DNA of 64,000 nt from JBNJGB01 sp051747385 (GTDB lineage: Bacteria > Myxococcota_A > UBA9042 > PHBI01 > JACKFB01). Below, one piece after another: positions 1 through 7,756 of this stretch. The stretch covers positions 34,032 to 98,031 of the forward strand of contig JBNJGB010000026.1 of NCBI GenBank assembly GCA_051747385.1, written 5' to 3'. The stretch's first letter is position 1; the number at the start of each line of letters is the position of its first letter. The notes under the pieces are model-generated. The model saw nothing but the letters and a program-made list of their open reading frames with translations. It was not told where the DNA came from and made no database searches. A program made the position numbers and the translations under genes.

Positions 1-336
1 GACTTCATCATCCAGACGGGCCGTCCGGGGGTCCGCGGCGGCACGCCGGGCTGGCGCATCCCGCACGAGGAGGGCCTCGCCGGCGCCTACGAGGAGGCGG
101 GCGTCATGGCCATGGTCGACGCGGGCGACGACAGCCACGGAAGCCAGTTCTTCATCACCTTGCGGCCCGCCGCCCAGCTCGCGGACCGCTACACCCCCTT
201 CGGCCGCTGCGGGGACCTGGACGTCGTGAAGGCCATCGCCAACGCTCCCAAGCGCCCCACGGAGGACGGCGAGAGCGCCACCAAGCCCGCCGAGCCGGTC
301 CGCATCGACTCCATCCGGGTCCGCCGGAGCGAGTAG
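1..336 (+). CDS. Peptidyl-prolyl cis-trans isomerase, cyclophilin type (5' end missing)
   Basis: The reading frame is open from base 1 to a TAG at 334-336, leaving 111 residues of a protein whose start lies outside the window. Cyclophilins catalyse cis-trans isomerisation of Xaa-Pro bonds. The visible part carries the family core: DFIIQTG at the left edge, MAMVDAGDD, then SQFFIT and YTPFGR followed by DVVKAIA near the end. The spacing of SQFFIT to the FGR block matches the usual fold. About the first third of a typical 160-170 residue domain is missing, so a signal peptide cannot be checked. No downstream partner is on the same strand within 1.2 kb. Confidence 0.9.
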   Translation, partial: DFIIQTGRPGVRGGTPGWRIPHEEGLAGAYEEAGVMAMVDAGDDSHGSQFFITLRPAAQLADRYTPFGRCGDLDVVKAIANAPKRPTEDGESATKPAEPVRIDSIRVRRSE

Positions 337-639
337 GACCTCCCCGGCTTACAGTCCTTCACACCTCGGGATCCCCCGGTCTCGCGGAGAATCGCGCGCC
401 AAGACGCCAAGGCCCAAAGGCCAGCGAACCGCTTGCACACCGGTTTGGGTGAGACTGTCGAGTCACCCGCAGGCCAACAGCGACCACACCGGACCGAAGC
501 ATGCCGTTTTCCTTTGCGTCTTCGCGTCTTTGCGCGAGCCCTTCGTCTTGCGACATGTGACGAACTGTGAGCCGTCCCCGGTGGTCGGAGCCCGGCCGAA
601 AAGTGTGAAATGAGTAGGCTTGACCCCTAGCGGGGGGCC
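337..639. repeat. Intergenic region with an inverted pair of 'GCGTCTTGGCGCGA'-type repeats
   Basis: No gene is supported in these 303 bases. At about 385-420 there is a GCGCGCCAAGACGCCAAGG stretch, and at about 508-545 the inverted counterpart CTTTGCGTCTTCGCGTCTTT followed by GCGCGAGCCCTTCG. A related sequence (CTTGGCGCCTTGGCGCGAG then CCCTTCG) lies at about 55385-55412. This looks like a dispersed, imperfect repetitive extragenic family arranged here as a pair. A separate 18-bp element is annotated at 612-629. No promoter was recognised. Confidence 0.5.
612..629 (-). repeat. Shared 3'-end element, copy 1 (GAGTAGGCTTGACCCCTA)
   Basis: This 18-bp sequence is identical to the reverse complement of 8254-8271. 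Both copies lie directly after the stop codon of the neighbouring gene and in the same orientation relative to that gene: here 10 bases past the stop of the minus-strand gene at 640. Read in gene direction it is TAGGGGTCAAGCCTACTC followed by a pyrimidine-rich tail ending in TTTT. The TAGG/CCTA arms could form a short hairpin, so a terminator-like or REP-like role is inferred. Confidence 0.55.
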
Positions 640-1332
640 CTAACGGCCGCCCTCGGAGGCCTCCGGTGGCGTGTCCTCGCGCGCGAGATCGTCGAGGTCT
701 CCGGGCTCGGACCAGCCGCGCTCGTCCTCGCGTCCGAATACCCCGAGGGCCCGGTCCACCGCCGCGCCGAGGCGGCTTCGGCGCCCGGTCGTGGGACGCT
801 CCCGCTCGGGGCGATCGGCCCGGTCGCGAACCGGGGCCTCCTCCTCGGCCTCCTCGGGGGCGTCCTCGCGCTCGCGCGTGCCGCGGGCCCGGCTTCGCAT
901 CTTCACGTTGGGGCGCGGCATGACCGACTGATCGTTCGGGATGAAGCGGATCTCCGTCTTCACCTCGAAGCTGACCGACGTGAGGATCTTCTGGATCTCC
1001 CCGGCCAGGTCCAGGTTCTCCAGGAACTTCCGCGTCTGCACGCCGATGACCCGGACGACCTCGTCCTTGGCCGTGTCCGTCTGGCGCATCATGTAGGACA
1101 GGACGTCCCTCGGCAGGGCCTCGCGCAGCACGTCATCGGCGGAGAGCACGGTGCGGATGCCCGACGCGACCGCCTTCCGGAGGCCGTCGGACATCCCCTT
1201 GCGGGCATCGCGGAGCCCCTCGATGGAATCGACGTCCTCGGCGAACGGTTGCTCCCCGACGAAGGCGTCGTCCTCGAGCGGCGGCGTCTCGTCGGGCTCG
1301 CGCCCGGCCCGGTCCTTGTCACCCTCGGCCAT
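640..1332 (-). CDS. Conserved hypothetical protein with central helical domain and charged tail
   Basis: I do not recognise the family. The 230-residue product starts at an ATG preceded by AGGAG seven bases upstream; a start nine codons earlier has no such site. The first 35 residues are acidic and probably disordered. Residues about 40-145 form a predicted helical region containing EALPRDVLSYMMRQ, DEVVRVIG and a beta-like end, KTEIRFIPND. The last 80 residues are a highly charged Arg/Glu-rich low-complexity tail. There is no signal peptide or membrane segment, so it is probably cytoplasmic. Similarity to phasin-like helical proteins is possible but unproven. It stands alone, divergent from the yceD operon. 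Confidence 0.6.
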   Translation of the reverse strand: MAEGDKDRAGREPDETPPLEDDAFVGEQPFAEDVDSIEGLRDARKGMSDGLRKAVASGIRTVLSADDVLREALPRDVLSYMMRQTDTAKDEVVRVIGVQTRKFLENLDLAGEIQKILTSVSFEVKTEIRFIPNDQSVMPRPNVKMRSRARGTREREDAPEEAEEEAPVRDRADRPERERPTTGRRSRLGAAVDRALGVFGREDERGWSEPGDLDDLAREDTPPEASEGGR

Positions 1333-1459
1333 CGTGCACTCCTGCCGTCCGGGCGACACCCGCCCGCGTCCACACCATGCGGGCGCTCTCCGGCAAACGC
1401 AAGAGTGGAGCGGGGTGCGCGCTGTGCTCGCAGATCGCCGCAGTCACGGCGCTTTTCGG

Positions 1460-1489
1460 TTGACCCGACGACGGCCGCCCTCCTATGCT
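1460..1489 (+). promoter_or_regulatory. Sigma-70-like promoter of the yceD-rpmF operon
   Basis: TTGACC at 1460-1465 and TATGCT at 1484-1489 are separated by 18 bases, close to the sigma-70 consensus and unusual in such GC-rich DNA. The predicted start of transcription at about 1496 leaves a leader of about 75 bases before the ATG at 1571. It would drive yceD and rpmF and possibly the following rib genes. Confidence 0.6.
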
Positions 1490-1570
1490 CTCGCGCCCCG
1501 ATGCGACGCCAGGGTGCTGGCGGCGGACCTCGCTCGGGAGCAGCCCGCCCGACGCGGCGGGAGCATCATC

Positions 1571-2095
1571 ATGAAGAAGAACCCGTCCCTCACCATCGAC
1601 GTCGACGAGATCCCGGACGCCGGCTGGTCCATCCGGGGCGAGCTTCCCCCCGAGTGGCTGGGGGACACGCTCCTGGACCCGTACGCCCCGGACTCGCGGG
1701 TCCACGTGGAGGCGGAAGCCCACCGCGTCGGCGACAACGTGCACGTACGCGCGGACGTGTCCTTCGGCGCGACCTTCGCCTGCAGCCGCACCCTGAAGCC
1801 GGGTCGAACCCGCGTGGAGGTCTCGGTCCACGAGCTGTTCCTCCCCGCCCGGAAGCACGACGCCAACCTGGGTGACGGAGTGGACGGCGAGGGGCTGGAC
1901 GCCGACGTGCCATACGTGTACCAGAATCGGACCCTGGACCTGGAGCCCCTGCTCCGAGAGCAGATCGTGCTGGCCCAGGAGCCCTACCCGGTCGTGGCCG
2001 AAGCGCCCGAGCCCGCGGAAAACGAACCGTTGTGGTCCAGCGAGGGGGATGATATCGACCCGCGCTGGGCAAAGCTCAAGGACATCGATCTCTAG
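1571..2095 (+). CDS. yceD: YceD/DUF177 family protein
   Basis: The product has 174 residues and belongs to the YceD (DUF177) family, which is almost always encoded directly upstream of ribosomal protein L32, as here. In plants and bacteria, family members are linked to 23S rRNA maturation or accumulation, but the biochemical role is not settled. Visible family features are the beta-rich middle with a single cysteine (TFACSRTL), the Asp/Glu-rich section, and the LDLEPLLREQIVLAQ motif near residues 125-140. The last 20 residues are short and acidic, ending PRWAKLKDIDL, typical of the family C-terminus. The start has GGGAG nine bases upstream. It is the first gene of the operon. Confidence 0.8.
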   Translation: MKKNPSLTIDVDEIPDAGWSIRGELPPEWLGDTLLDPYAPDSRVHVEAEAHRVGDNVHVRADVSFGATFACSRTLKPGRTRVEVSVHELFLPARKHDANLGDGVDGEGLDADVPYVYQNRTLDLEPLLREQIVLAQEPYPVVAEAPEPAENEPLWSSEGDDIDPRWAKLKDIDL

Positions 2096-2148
2096 CCGGC
2101 GTCGCCCGCTTCGGACCCGGCTTCACCGCGACTTTCACGGAGGCTCTC

Positions 2149-2367
2149 GTGGCCGTCCCCAAGCAGAAGAAGAGCAAGTCCAAGCGCGACATGCGCCGCG
2201 CGCAGCACGACAAGATCCGGCTCCCGGCCGTGGGGATCTGCGACAACTGCGGAGCCGACGTCCTCAGCCACCGGGCCTGCCCCGAGTGCGGCTGGTACAA
2301 GGGCCGCGAGGCGGTCCCCGTCGGCCCGACGGGCGTGGAGACGGACGAAGAGCAACTCGAGGCGTAG
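2149..2367 (+). CDS. rpmF: Large ribosomal subunit protein bL32
   Basis: This 72-residue protein is ribosomal protein bL32, a small basic component of the 50S subunit. It begins at GTG with a good GGAGG upstream and opens with the family signature MAVPKQKKSKSKRDMRR. Four cysteines (CDNC and CPEC) form the zinc-binding type of L32. The C-terminus has an unusual acidic extension, ETDEEQLEA. It follows yceD by 53 bases. Because the zinc-type cysteines are intact, it would be expected to depend on zinc supply; a zinc transporter and Fur-family regulator lie elsewhere in the window, but no regulatory link is visible here. Confidence 0.95.
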   Translation: MAVPKQKKSKSKRDMRRAQHDKIRLPAVGICDNCGADVLSHRACPECGWYKGREAVPVGPTGVETDEEQLEA

Positions 2368-2377
2368 GCTGCCCTCC

Positions 2378-2824
2378 ATGACGGACCGTATCCACGTGGG
2401 GAGCGACCACGCCGCCATCGCCATGCGCCGGGCCATCGTGGCCCACCTGCGCGAGCGCGGCCTCGAGGTGGTCGAGATCGGCCCCGAGGACGGCGAGCGC
2501 GTCGACTACCCGGACCAGGCGGGCGAGGTCGCCCGCGCGGTCTCGAGCGGCGACGCGGATCGCGGGATCCTGGTCTGCGGCACGGGCATCGGCATGTCCA
2601 TCGCGGCCAACAAGGTCCCCGGCGTGCGTGCGGCGCTGGTCCATGATCCCACCACGGCGCGCCTGGCCTCCCAGCACAACCGGGCCAACGTGCTCTGCAT
2701 GGGCGGCCGGCTGCTCGCGGCCGAGTACGCGCTGGAGCTGGTGGACGCGTGGCTGGAGACCCCCTTCGAGGAGCGCCACCAGCACCGGCTCGACAAGATC
2801 GTCGGGCTCGAGCGCTCGGACTGA
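2378..2824 (+). CDS. rpiB: Ribose-5-phosphate isomerase B
   Basis: The 148-residue product interconverts ribose 5-phosphate and ribulose 5-phosphate in the pentose phosphate pathway, supplying ribulose 5-phosphate that also feeds riboflavin synthesis. Family hallmarks are GSDHAA at residues 8-13, the catalytic cysteine in CGTGIGMSIAANK near residue 67, and HNRANVLCMGGR near residue 108. Length matches the family. It starts 10 bases after rpmF and ends one base before nrdR, so it is part of the same operon. Allose-6-phosphate isomerase activity is a known alternative for the family. Confidence 0.93.
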   Translation: MTDRIHVGSDHAAIAMRRAIVAHLRERGLEVVEIGPEDGERVDYPDQAGEVARAVSSGDADRGILVCGTGIGMSIAANKVPGVRAALVHDPTTARLASQHNRANVLCMGGRLLAAEYALELVDAWLETPFEERHQHRLDKIVGLERSD

Positions 2825-2825
2825 C

Positions 2826-3302
2826 ATGCGTTGCCCCTTCTGCGGCGCTTTCGACAACCGGGTCATCGACTCGCGGATGGCCCGGGACGGCCGCGCCATC
2901 CGTCGGCGTCGCAAGTGCGCCGAGTGCGCCGAGCGCTTCACGACCTACGAGGAGATCGAGGAGACCCGCCCGGACGTCGTCAAGCGCGACGACCGGACCG
3001 AGCCCTTCAGCCGGGACAAGCTCCTGCAGAGCCTCCGGCTCGCATGCAAGAAGCGCCCGGTGGACCTCGAGACCCTGACCGCGTTCGTGGAGCACCTCGA
3101 GGCGAAGCTCGCGGTCTATCCGCGCAAGGCCATCACCAGCGAGGAGGTCGGCGACAAGGTCCTGGTCTTCCTCCGCGAGCAGGACCCGGTCGCGTACGTC
3201 CGCTACGCCTCCGTCTACCGCTCCTTCGCCAGCGTCGACGAGTTCATGGAGGAGCTTCGGAGCTTCCGGGACGAGCCTCCCGAGGAGCCGGACCTCCCGT
3301 GA
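2826..3302 (+). CDS. nrdR: Transcriptional repressor NrdR
   Basis: NrdR is a zinc-ribbon/ATP-cone repressor that controls ribonucleotide reductase genes in response to ATP/dATP. The 158-residue product shows MRCPFCG with a second CAEC pair forming the zinc ribbon in the first 40 residues. The ATP-cone follows, with VVKRDDRTEPFSRDKL, and VAYVRYASVYRSF occurs near residue 130. The rest of the sequence and its length are typical. The gene is one base after rpiB and its TGA overlaps the GTG of ribD. This nrdR-ribD arrangement is common in deltaproteobacterial genomes. Confidence 0.95.
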   Translation: MRCPFCGAFDNRVIDSRMARDGRAIRRRRKCAECAERFTTYEEIEETRPDVVKRDDRTEPFSRDKLLQSLRLACKKRPVDLETLTAFVEHLEAKLAVYPRKAITSEEVGDKVLVFLREQDPVAYVRYASVYRSFASVDEFMEELRSFRDEPPEEPDLP

Positions 3303-4444
3303 GCGGGGCGCCCGCCGCCGCCGAGGACCGGGGCTGGATGGAGCGGGCCCTGGACCTGGCCCGGCGCGGTCGGGGCACGACCAGCCCCAACCCCATGGTC
3401 GGCGCGGTGGTGGTGCGCGACGGCGTCTGCGTCGGCGAGGGCTTCCACGTCCGGGCCGGCGGCCCCCACGCGGAGGTCCACGCCCTCCGGGAGGCGGGCG
3501 CCGACGCCCGCGGCGCCGACATGTACGTGACCCTGGAGCCCTGCAACCACCGCGGGCGGACCGGGCCGTGCACGGAGGCGATCCTCCGGGCCGGCGTGGC
3601 GCGGGTGATCCTGGGCGCCGGGGATCCGAACCCGCAGGTGTGCGGGAGCGGCGTGGCGCGGCTGCGCGAGGGCGGCGTCGAGGTGATCACAGGGGTCCTC
3701 GCGGAGGAGTGTCACGCCCTCAACGAGATCTTCGAGCACTGGATCACCACGGGGCGACCGCTGGTGGTCCTCAAGCTCGCCGCGACCCTGGACGGCCGCA
3801 TCGCGGCGCGCACCGGCGCCAGCAGGTGGATCACCGGACCCGAGGCCCGGCGCGAGGTGCACCGGATGCGCGCCCGCCTGGACGCGGTCATGGTGGGGAG
3901 CGGGACGGCCCTGGCGGACGACCCGAGGCTGACGGCCCGGGGCGTGGACGACGAAGCCGGCGGCGACCCGCTGCGAATCGTCGTGGACTCGGGGCTGGCG
4001 GTGCCCACGACGGCGCGGCTGTTCGAGGGCGCCGGCGCCCCCGGCGTCCTGGTGGCGACCGCCCGGCCCGACGACGACCCCGGCGCGGAGGTACGGCGGA
4101 GCCTCGGGGCCGAGGTCTGGAGCCTGCCCTCCCCGGACGGGCGGGTGGACGTGACCGCGCTGATCGATCGGCTCGGCGCGCGGATACCCCGGCCTGTGAC
4201 CTCGGTGCTGGTCGAGGGTGGCAGCGGCCTCGCGACGGCGCTGCTCCGCGCCGGGCGCGTGGACCGCCTGATCACCTTCCTGGCGCCCCGGCTGATGGGG
4301 TCGGACGGCGTCCCGGCGGTGGGCTCCCTGGGCGTGGACACCCCCGACGAGGCCCCCGGATTCGTGGTGGATCGCGTGCGCCGGGTGGGCGCGGACGTGG
4401 AGATCGTGGCGCGCCCCGGGCAGGATGGATCTCCCCGAGGCTGA
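3299..4444 (+). CDS. ribD: Bifunctional riboflavin deaminase/reductase RibD
   Basis: RibD carries out the second and third steps of riboflavin synthesis, deaminating the pyrimidinone and reducing the ribosyl side chain. The 381-residue protein has the zinc deaminase domain first, with HAEVHAL near residue 57 and PCNHRGRTGPC about 25 residues later. The NADPH reductase domain follows, marked by LKLAATLDGRIA and GSGTALADDPRL, with LVEGGSGLATALL near residue 305. I chose the GTG at 3299 because it overlaps the nrdR stop and precedes the conserved ERALDLA helix. The frame is open far upstream, but only as a shadow of nrdR. Confidence 0.94.
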   Translation: MSGAPAAAEDRGWMERALDLARRGRGTTSPNPMVGAVVVRDGVCVGEGFHVRAGGPHAEVHALREAGADARGADMYVTLEPCNHRGRTGPCTEAILRAGVARVILGAGDPNPQVCGSGVARLREGGVEVITGVLAEECHALNEIFEHWITTGRPLVVLKLAATLDGRIAARTGASRWITGPEARREVHRMRARLDAVMVGSGTALADDPRLTARGVDDEAGGDPLRIVVDSGLAVPTTARLFEGAGAPGVLVATARPDDDPGAEVRRSLGAEVWSLPSPDGRVDVTALIDRLGARIPRPVTSVLVEGGSGLATALLRAGRVDRLITFLAPRLMGSDGVPAVGSLGVDTPDEAPGFVVDRVRRVGADVEIVARPGQDGSPRG

Positions 4445-4456
4445 GGAGGTGGAGCG

Positions 4457-5107
4457 GTGTTCACCGGGCTGATCGAGGACGTGGGACGGCTGGATCGCCT
4501 GGAGCGACAGGGCCGCGAGGCCCGCCTGACCGTGGGGACCTCCATCGACATGGACGGGGTGGCCCTGGGCGACAGCATCGCCGTGAACGGAGCCTGCCTG
4601 ACCGCCGTGGCCAAGGGCGACGGGTGGTTCCGCGCGGACGTGAGCGAGGAGACGCTCCGCCGCACGAACCTGGGCGACCTGAAGCCCGGCGACCGCGTCA
4701 ACCTGGAGCGCGCCCTGCGGGTGGGCGACCGGATGGGCGGCCACATGGTCCAGGGCCACGTGGACGGCGTCGGGCGCCTGGTGGAGCGCACGAAGGTGGG
4801 CGACGGCTGGGAGCTCACGTGGGAGATCCCGGAGGACCTCCTGGACACGGTCGTGGAGAAGGGCTCCATCGCCCTGGACGGCGTCAGCCTGACGGTGGCC
4901 CACCTCGACGGCGCCCGGGTGACGGTCGCCGTGGTGCCCCACACGGGCGAGCACACGAACATGCTGGATCGCCCGATCGGCGCGCCGACCAACGTGGAGA
5001 CCGACCTCGTCGGCAAGTACGTTCGCCGCTCCCTGGAGCGCCTGGGAGGCGGCGGAGACGCCGGCGGGCTCAGCCTCGAAGCGCTCGTGAAGGCAGGGTT
5101 CGCATGA
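4457..5107 (+). CDS. ribE: Riboflavin synthase, alpha subunit
   Basis: This 216-residue enzyme dismutates two 6,7-dimethyl-8-ribityllumazine molecules to riboflavin and a pyrimidine. It starts at GTG with AGGAGG seven bases upstream and opens MFTGLIED, the conserved N-terminus of the family. Two tandem lumazine-binding barrels are visible: the first with NGACLTAV near residue 48, the second beginning at MVQGHVDGVG near residue 97 and containing LDGVSLTV. The TGA overlaps the ATG of the following lipoprotein gene (ATGA), so the two are probably translationally coupled. Confidence 0.95.
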   Translation: MFTGLIEDVGRLDRLERQGREARLTVGTSIDMDGVALGDSIAVNGACLTAVAKGDGWFRADVSEETLRRTNLGDLKPGDRVNLERALRVGDRMGGHMVQGHVDGVGRLVERTKVGDGWELTWEIPEDLLDTVVEKGSIALDGVSLTVAHLDGARVTVAVVPHTGEHTNMLDRPIGAPTNVETDLVGKYVRRSLERLGGGGDAGGLSLEALVKAGFA

Positions 5108-6771
5108 TGCGCGGGAGCAGGTGGCGGGGGCTGGCGCCCTTCGTCGCGGCGGCGGTGGCGTCCGCCTGCGGCGGCGGGGACGACTCGCCGGGCACCGACG
5201 GCGGGGACGACTCGCCGGGCACCGACGGCGGGGTCGACGTCCCCTCCAGCGAGCTCACCGTCCAGGAGCGGATGGATCCGGCCGACTTCGAGGCCCTTGC
5301 CGCCGACGACGCGGACCTGGCCGCGGTGTCGCAGGGCCTGGAGGTGCTCTCGGCCGGCGTCGTGGAGGACAGCGCGGGGCGTCGCGTGGAGTGGGCCGAG
5401 GGCACCGACTCCCAGGGCGCGCTACGGACCGCCGTGCGTGCGTGCACGGACGACGGCTGCACCCATGCGCTGCAGACCCGCACCGACGACGGGCTGACGT
5501 GGCAGGGGGCCGACGGAGGTGCGCTGGAGCCCGTGTCCGTCGGCCGCCCCGTCCTCCTGAAGGACCTGTCCGGCCATGACCCGGACAACGACACGAGCCT
5601 CGCCGCGGGCGCCCTCACCCTGGAGCCCGACGCCGTCCCGGAGGTGGACTTCGGGACCCGCCGCTTCGTGGCGCTCAACACCTTCGGCGGGGCGTTCGGC
5701 ACCCGCCTCACCGGCGCCCTGGACGCCGCGAAGAACCACGGGGGCTTCGACGAGGTCGTGGAGGTCCAGTACGCCCGGGAGGGCCACGTCGAGGACGCCC
5801 TCCGGAGCCTGGACGCCATGGACGCCGTCGTCTGGCTGACCCAGGGTGTGCGCGAGCAGGTGAAGGACGGCTGGCGCGAGGCCCGCACCGTGGGACTCAC
5901 CGTCAACCGGGGGGTCTACGGCGAGGCGACGATGACGCGGGATCGGCTCGCGACCGTGGCGGACGTGAACGTGGCCGGCGGGCCGGGCATCGTCTTCCTG
6001 GCCGGCGGGCAGACGCACTCCGACGGGACCGGGGGGCAGCCCGACGCGGGCAGCGTGTGGGGCAAGCTGGACGGCCCGGACCGGATCCTCGTGGGCGTGC
6101 GGGGTCACGCGGACGTCCAGCGGATCCTGGCAGCGGCGACGACGTTCTTCGACCTCTTCCTGTCCGGGGACGTCTCGCTCGGCGACGCCCTGGACGGGGC
6201 CGAGGCCCACCTGGAGGGCACGGGGGCCACGCTCGCCACGAACCGCAGCGACCTGGAGCGCCGATGGCTCCGGCGATACGCCGACGTCTGGGACGAGGCG
6301 CCGCTGCCGGATCCGAGCGAAGCCCGCCTGATCACGCCGATCACGGCCACGGTCAAGTGCGAGCAGTCCGAAGGCGGCCCCAAGCGGTACGTCGACAACG
6401 TGCCGGACGCCTCGCCCTTCGCCGACGTGACCTTCGACGGGGGATATTTCGAGGGCCACCGCCGGGTGGAGCTGACCGGCGTCACCGCGGACGTGACCTA
6501 TCGGGGCGTCCTGTCCGGCTTCGAGCCGGACGATCGGATCCTCCTGGAGGTCGTCGGCGACTTCAACGACTTCTACCGGGACTCCCACGACTTCGGAGAG
6601 GGTACGATCCGGGAGGTGGCGACGGACGACGACGGCGTGCTCCACGTCCGGCTCGACGGGCCCGTGCACGCCACGCCGTTCACCGACGGCGACGGCCTCG
6701 AGTGCGTGATGAACGCGCCCCAGCTCTCCACCAAGACGAGCGGCCTCGCAGAGCTTCGATTGACGCCGTAG
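5104..6771 (+). CDS. Lipoprotein of unknown function inside the riboflavin operon
   Basis: The 555-residue product starts at ATG overlapping the ribE stop. Residues 1-20 form a signal peptide ending in a lipobox (ASAC), followed by a duplicated GGDDSPGTD linker. Residues about 180-380 hold an alpha/beta region with VVWLTQG, IVFLAGGQTH and ILVGVRGHADVQRIL. It ends with a helix 'FFDLFLSGDVSLGDALDGA', which resembles the C-terminal half of CHAT-type caspase-like domains, but I cannot confirm catalytic residues. The C-terminal third is beta-rich with VEVVGD and ends in LAELRLTP. No link to riboflavin chemistry is visible. In many related operons ribBA occupies this spot; it is absent here. Confidence 0.75.
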   Translation: MMRGSRWRGLAPFVAAAVASACGGGDDSPGTDGGDDSPGTDGGVDVPSSELTVQERMDPADFEALAADDADLAAVSQGLEVLSAGVVEDSAGRRVEWAEGTDSQGALRTAVRACTDDGCTHALQTRTDDGLTWQGADGGALEPVSVGRPVLLKDLSGHDPDNDTSLAAGALTLEPDAVPEVDFGTRRFVALNTFGGAFGTRLTGALDAAKNHGGFDEVVEVQYAREGHVEDALRSLDAMDAVVWLTQGVREQVKDGWREARTVGLTVNRGVYGEATMTRDRLATVADVNVAGGPGIVFLAGGQTHSDGTGGQPDAGSVWGKLDGPDRILVGVRGHADVQRILAAATTFFDLFLSGDVSLGDALDGAEAHLEGTGATLATNRSDLERRWLRRYADVWDEAPLPDPSEARLITPITATVKCEQSEGGPKRYVDNVPDASPFADVTFDGGYFEGHRRVELTGVTADVTYRGVLSGFEPDDRILLEVVGDFNDFYRDSHDFGEGTIREVATDDDGVLHVRLDGPVHATPFTDGDGLECVMNAPQLSTKTSGLAELRLTP

Positions 6772-6819
6772 GACGGGCCGCGCCATAACGACGGCGCGAC
6801 GCTCCGACGGAGGGACGAC

Positions 6820-7287
6820 ATGAACACGCTCGATGGGAACCTCAACGCCGCCGGCGGACGCTGGGGCGTGGTGGTGAGCCGCTGGAACAGCTTCATCACC
6901 GAGCGCCTCCTCGAGGGCGCCGTGGACGCCGTGGTGCGGCACGGTGGCGACGCAGACGCCATCACCGTCGCCCGGGTGCCGGGCTCCTTCGAGCTGCCCC
7001 TGGCGGTCCAGCGCATGGCCCGGTCCGGCGAGTACGACGCGATCATCGCCCTGGGCTGCGTGATCCGCGGCGCCACGCCCCACTTCGACTACGTGGCGGC
7101 CGAGGTCTCCAAGGGCGTCGCCGCCGCCAGCATGGACACGGGCGTGCCCGTGGGCTTCGGAGTCCTGACGACGGACACCATCGAGCAGGCCGTGGAGCGC
7201 GCCGGGACCAAGGCCGGCAACAAGGGCTGGGAGGCCGCGACCGCCGCCATGGAGATGGTCGACCTCTTCCGGTCCATGGGCGAGTGA
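6820..7287 (+). CDS. ribH: 6,7-Dimethyl-8-ribityllumazine synthase
   Basis: RibH condenses the pyrimidinedione with 3,4-dihydroxybutanone 4-phosphate to make lumazine, the substrate of RibE. The 155-residue protein has the family elements in order: VVSRWNSFITERLLEGA near residue 13, VPGSFELPLA near 50, ALGCVIRGATPHFDYV near 75, and PVGFGVLTTDT near 108, where the sequence is typical. Its start is preceded by CGGAGG. The gap of 48 bases after the lipoprotein gene contains no clear promoter or terminator. It is followed after 10 bases by nusB. Confidence 0.95.
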   Translation: MNTLDGNLNAAGGRWGVVVSRWNSFITERLLEGAVDAVVRHGGDADAITVARVPGSFELPLAVQRMARSGEYDAIIALGCVIRGATPHFDYVAAEVSKGVAAASMDTGVPVGFGVLTTDTIEQAVERAGTKAGNKGWEAATAAMEMVDLFRSMGE

Positions 7288-7297
7288 GGCACGAGCC

Positions 7298-7756
7298 GTG
7301 GGTAGCCGCAGACGCGCCAGGGAGCTCGCGCTCCAGACGCTCTACTCCCTCGAGTTCGGGGAGCGCACCGTCGAGGAGGTCCTCGCGGACATGCGTGAGC
7401 GGGCCTCCGAGCCCCCACACCCGGAGGACGAGGACCTCGAGCAGCTCATCCGGGGCGACACGGAGGTCCAGGACTTCGCGGAGACCCTCGTCCGGGGCGT
7501 CGTCGCCCACCGGGACGGGATCGACACCCTGCTGGGCCGGTGCTCCACGAACTGGAAGGTGCCGCGCATGGCCGTGGTGGACCGGAACATCCTCCGGATG
7601 GCCACCTACGAGCTCCGATGGATGCCGGACATTCCCCCGAAGGTGACGCTCAACGAGGCGGTCGAGATCGCCAAGCGCTACGGCTCCCAGGACTCGGGCG
7701 CCTTCATCAACGGGATCCTCGACCGCATCGCCTCGCTGCCGCGCGACGACGCGTGA
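7298..7756 (+). CDS. nusB: Transcription antitermination protein NusB
   Basis: NusB is an all-helical RNA-binding factor that acts with NusE/S10 on boxA to antiterminate rRNA operons. The 152-residue product begins at GTG (MGSRRRARELALQTLYSLE), the characteristic first helix. It shows VPRMAVVDRNILRMATYEL near residue 87 and IPPKVTLNEAVEIAKRYG near residue 112, followed by GAFINGILDRI. Length and order match the family. It follows ribH by 10 bases, a conserved pairing, and its TGA overlaps the GTG of the next gene. Confidence 0.95.
   Translation: MGSRRRARELALQTLYSLEFGERTVEEVLADMRERASEPPHPEDEDLEQLIRGDTEVQDFAETLVRGVVAHRDGIDTLLGRCSTNWKVPRMAVVDRNILRMATYELRWMPDIPPKVTLNEAVEIAKRYGSQDSGAFINGILDRIASLPRDDA

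Noticed and set aside
3215..4954. 579-residue minus-strand frame across ribD and ribE
   Set aside because: Opposite two clear riboflavin genes; composition is His/Ala/Gly-rich shadow.
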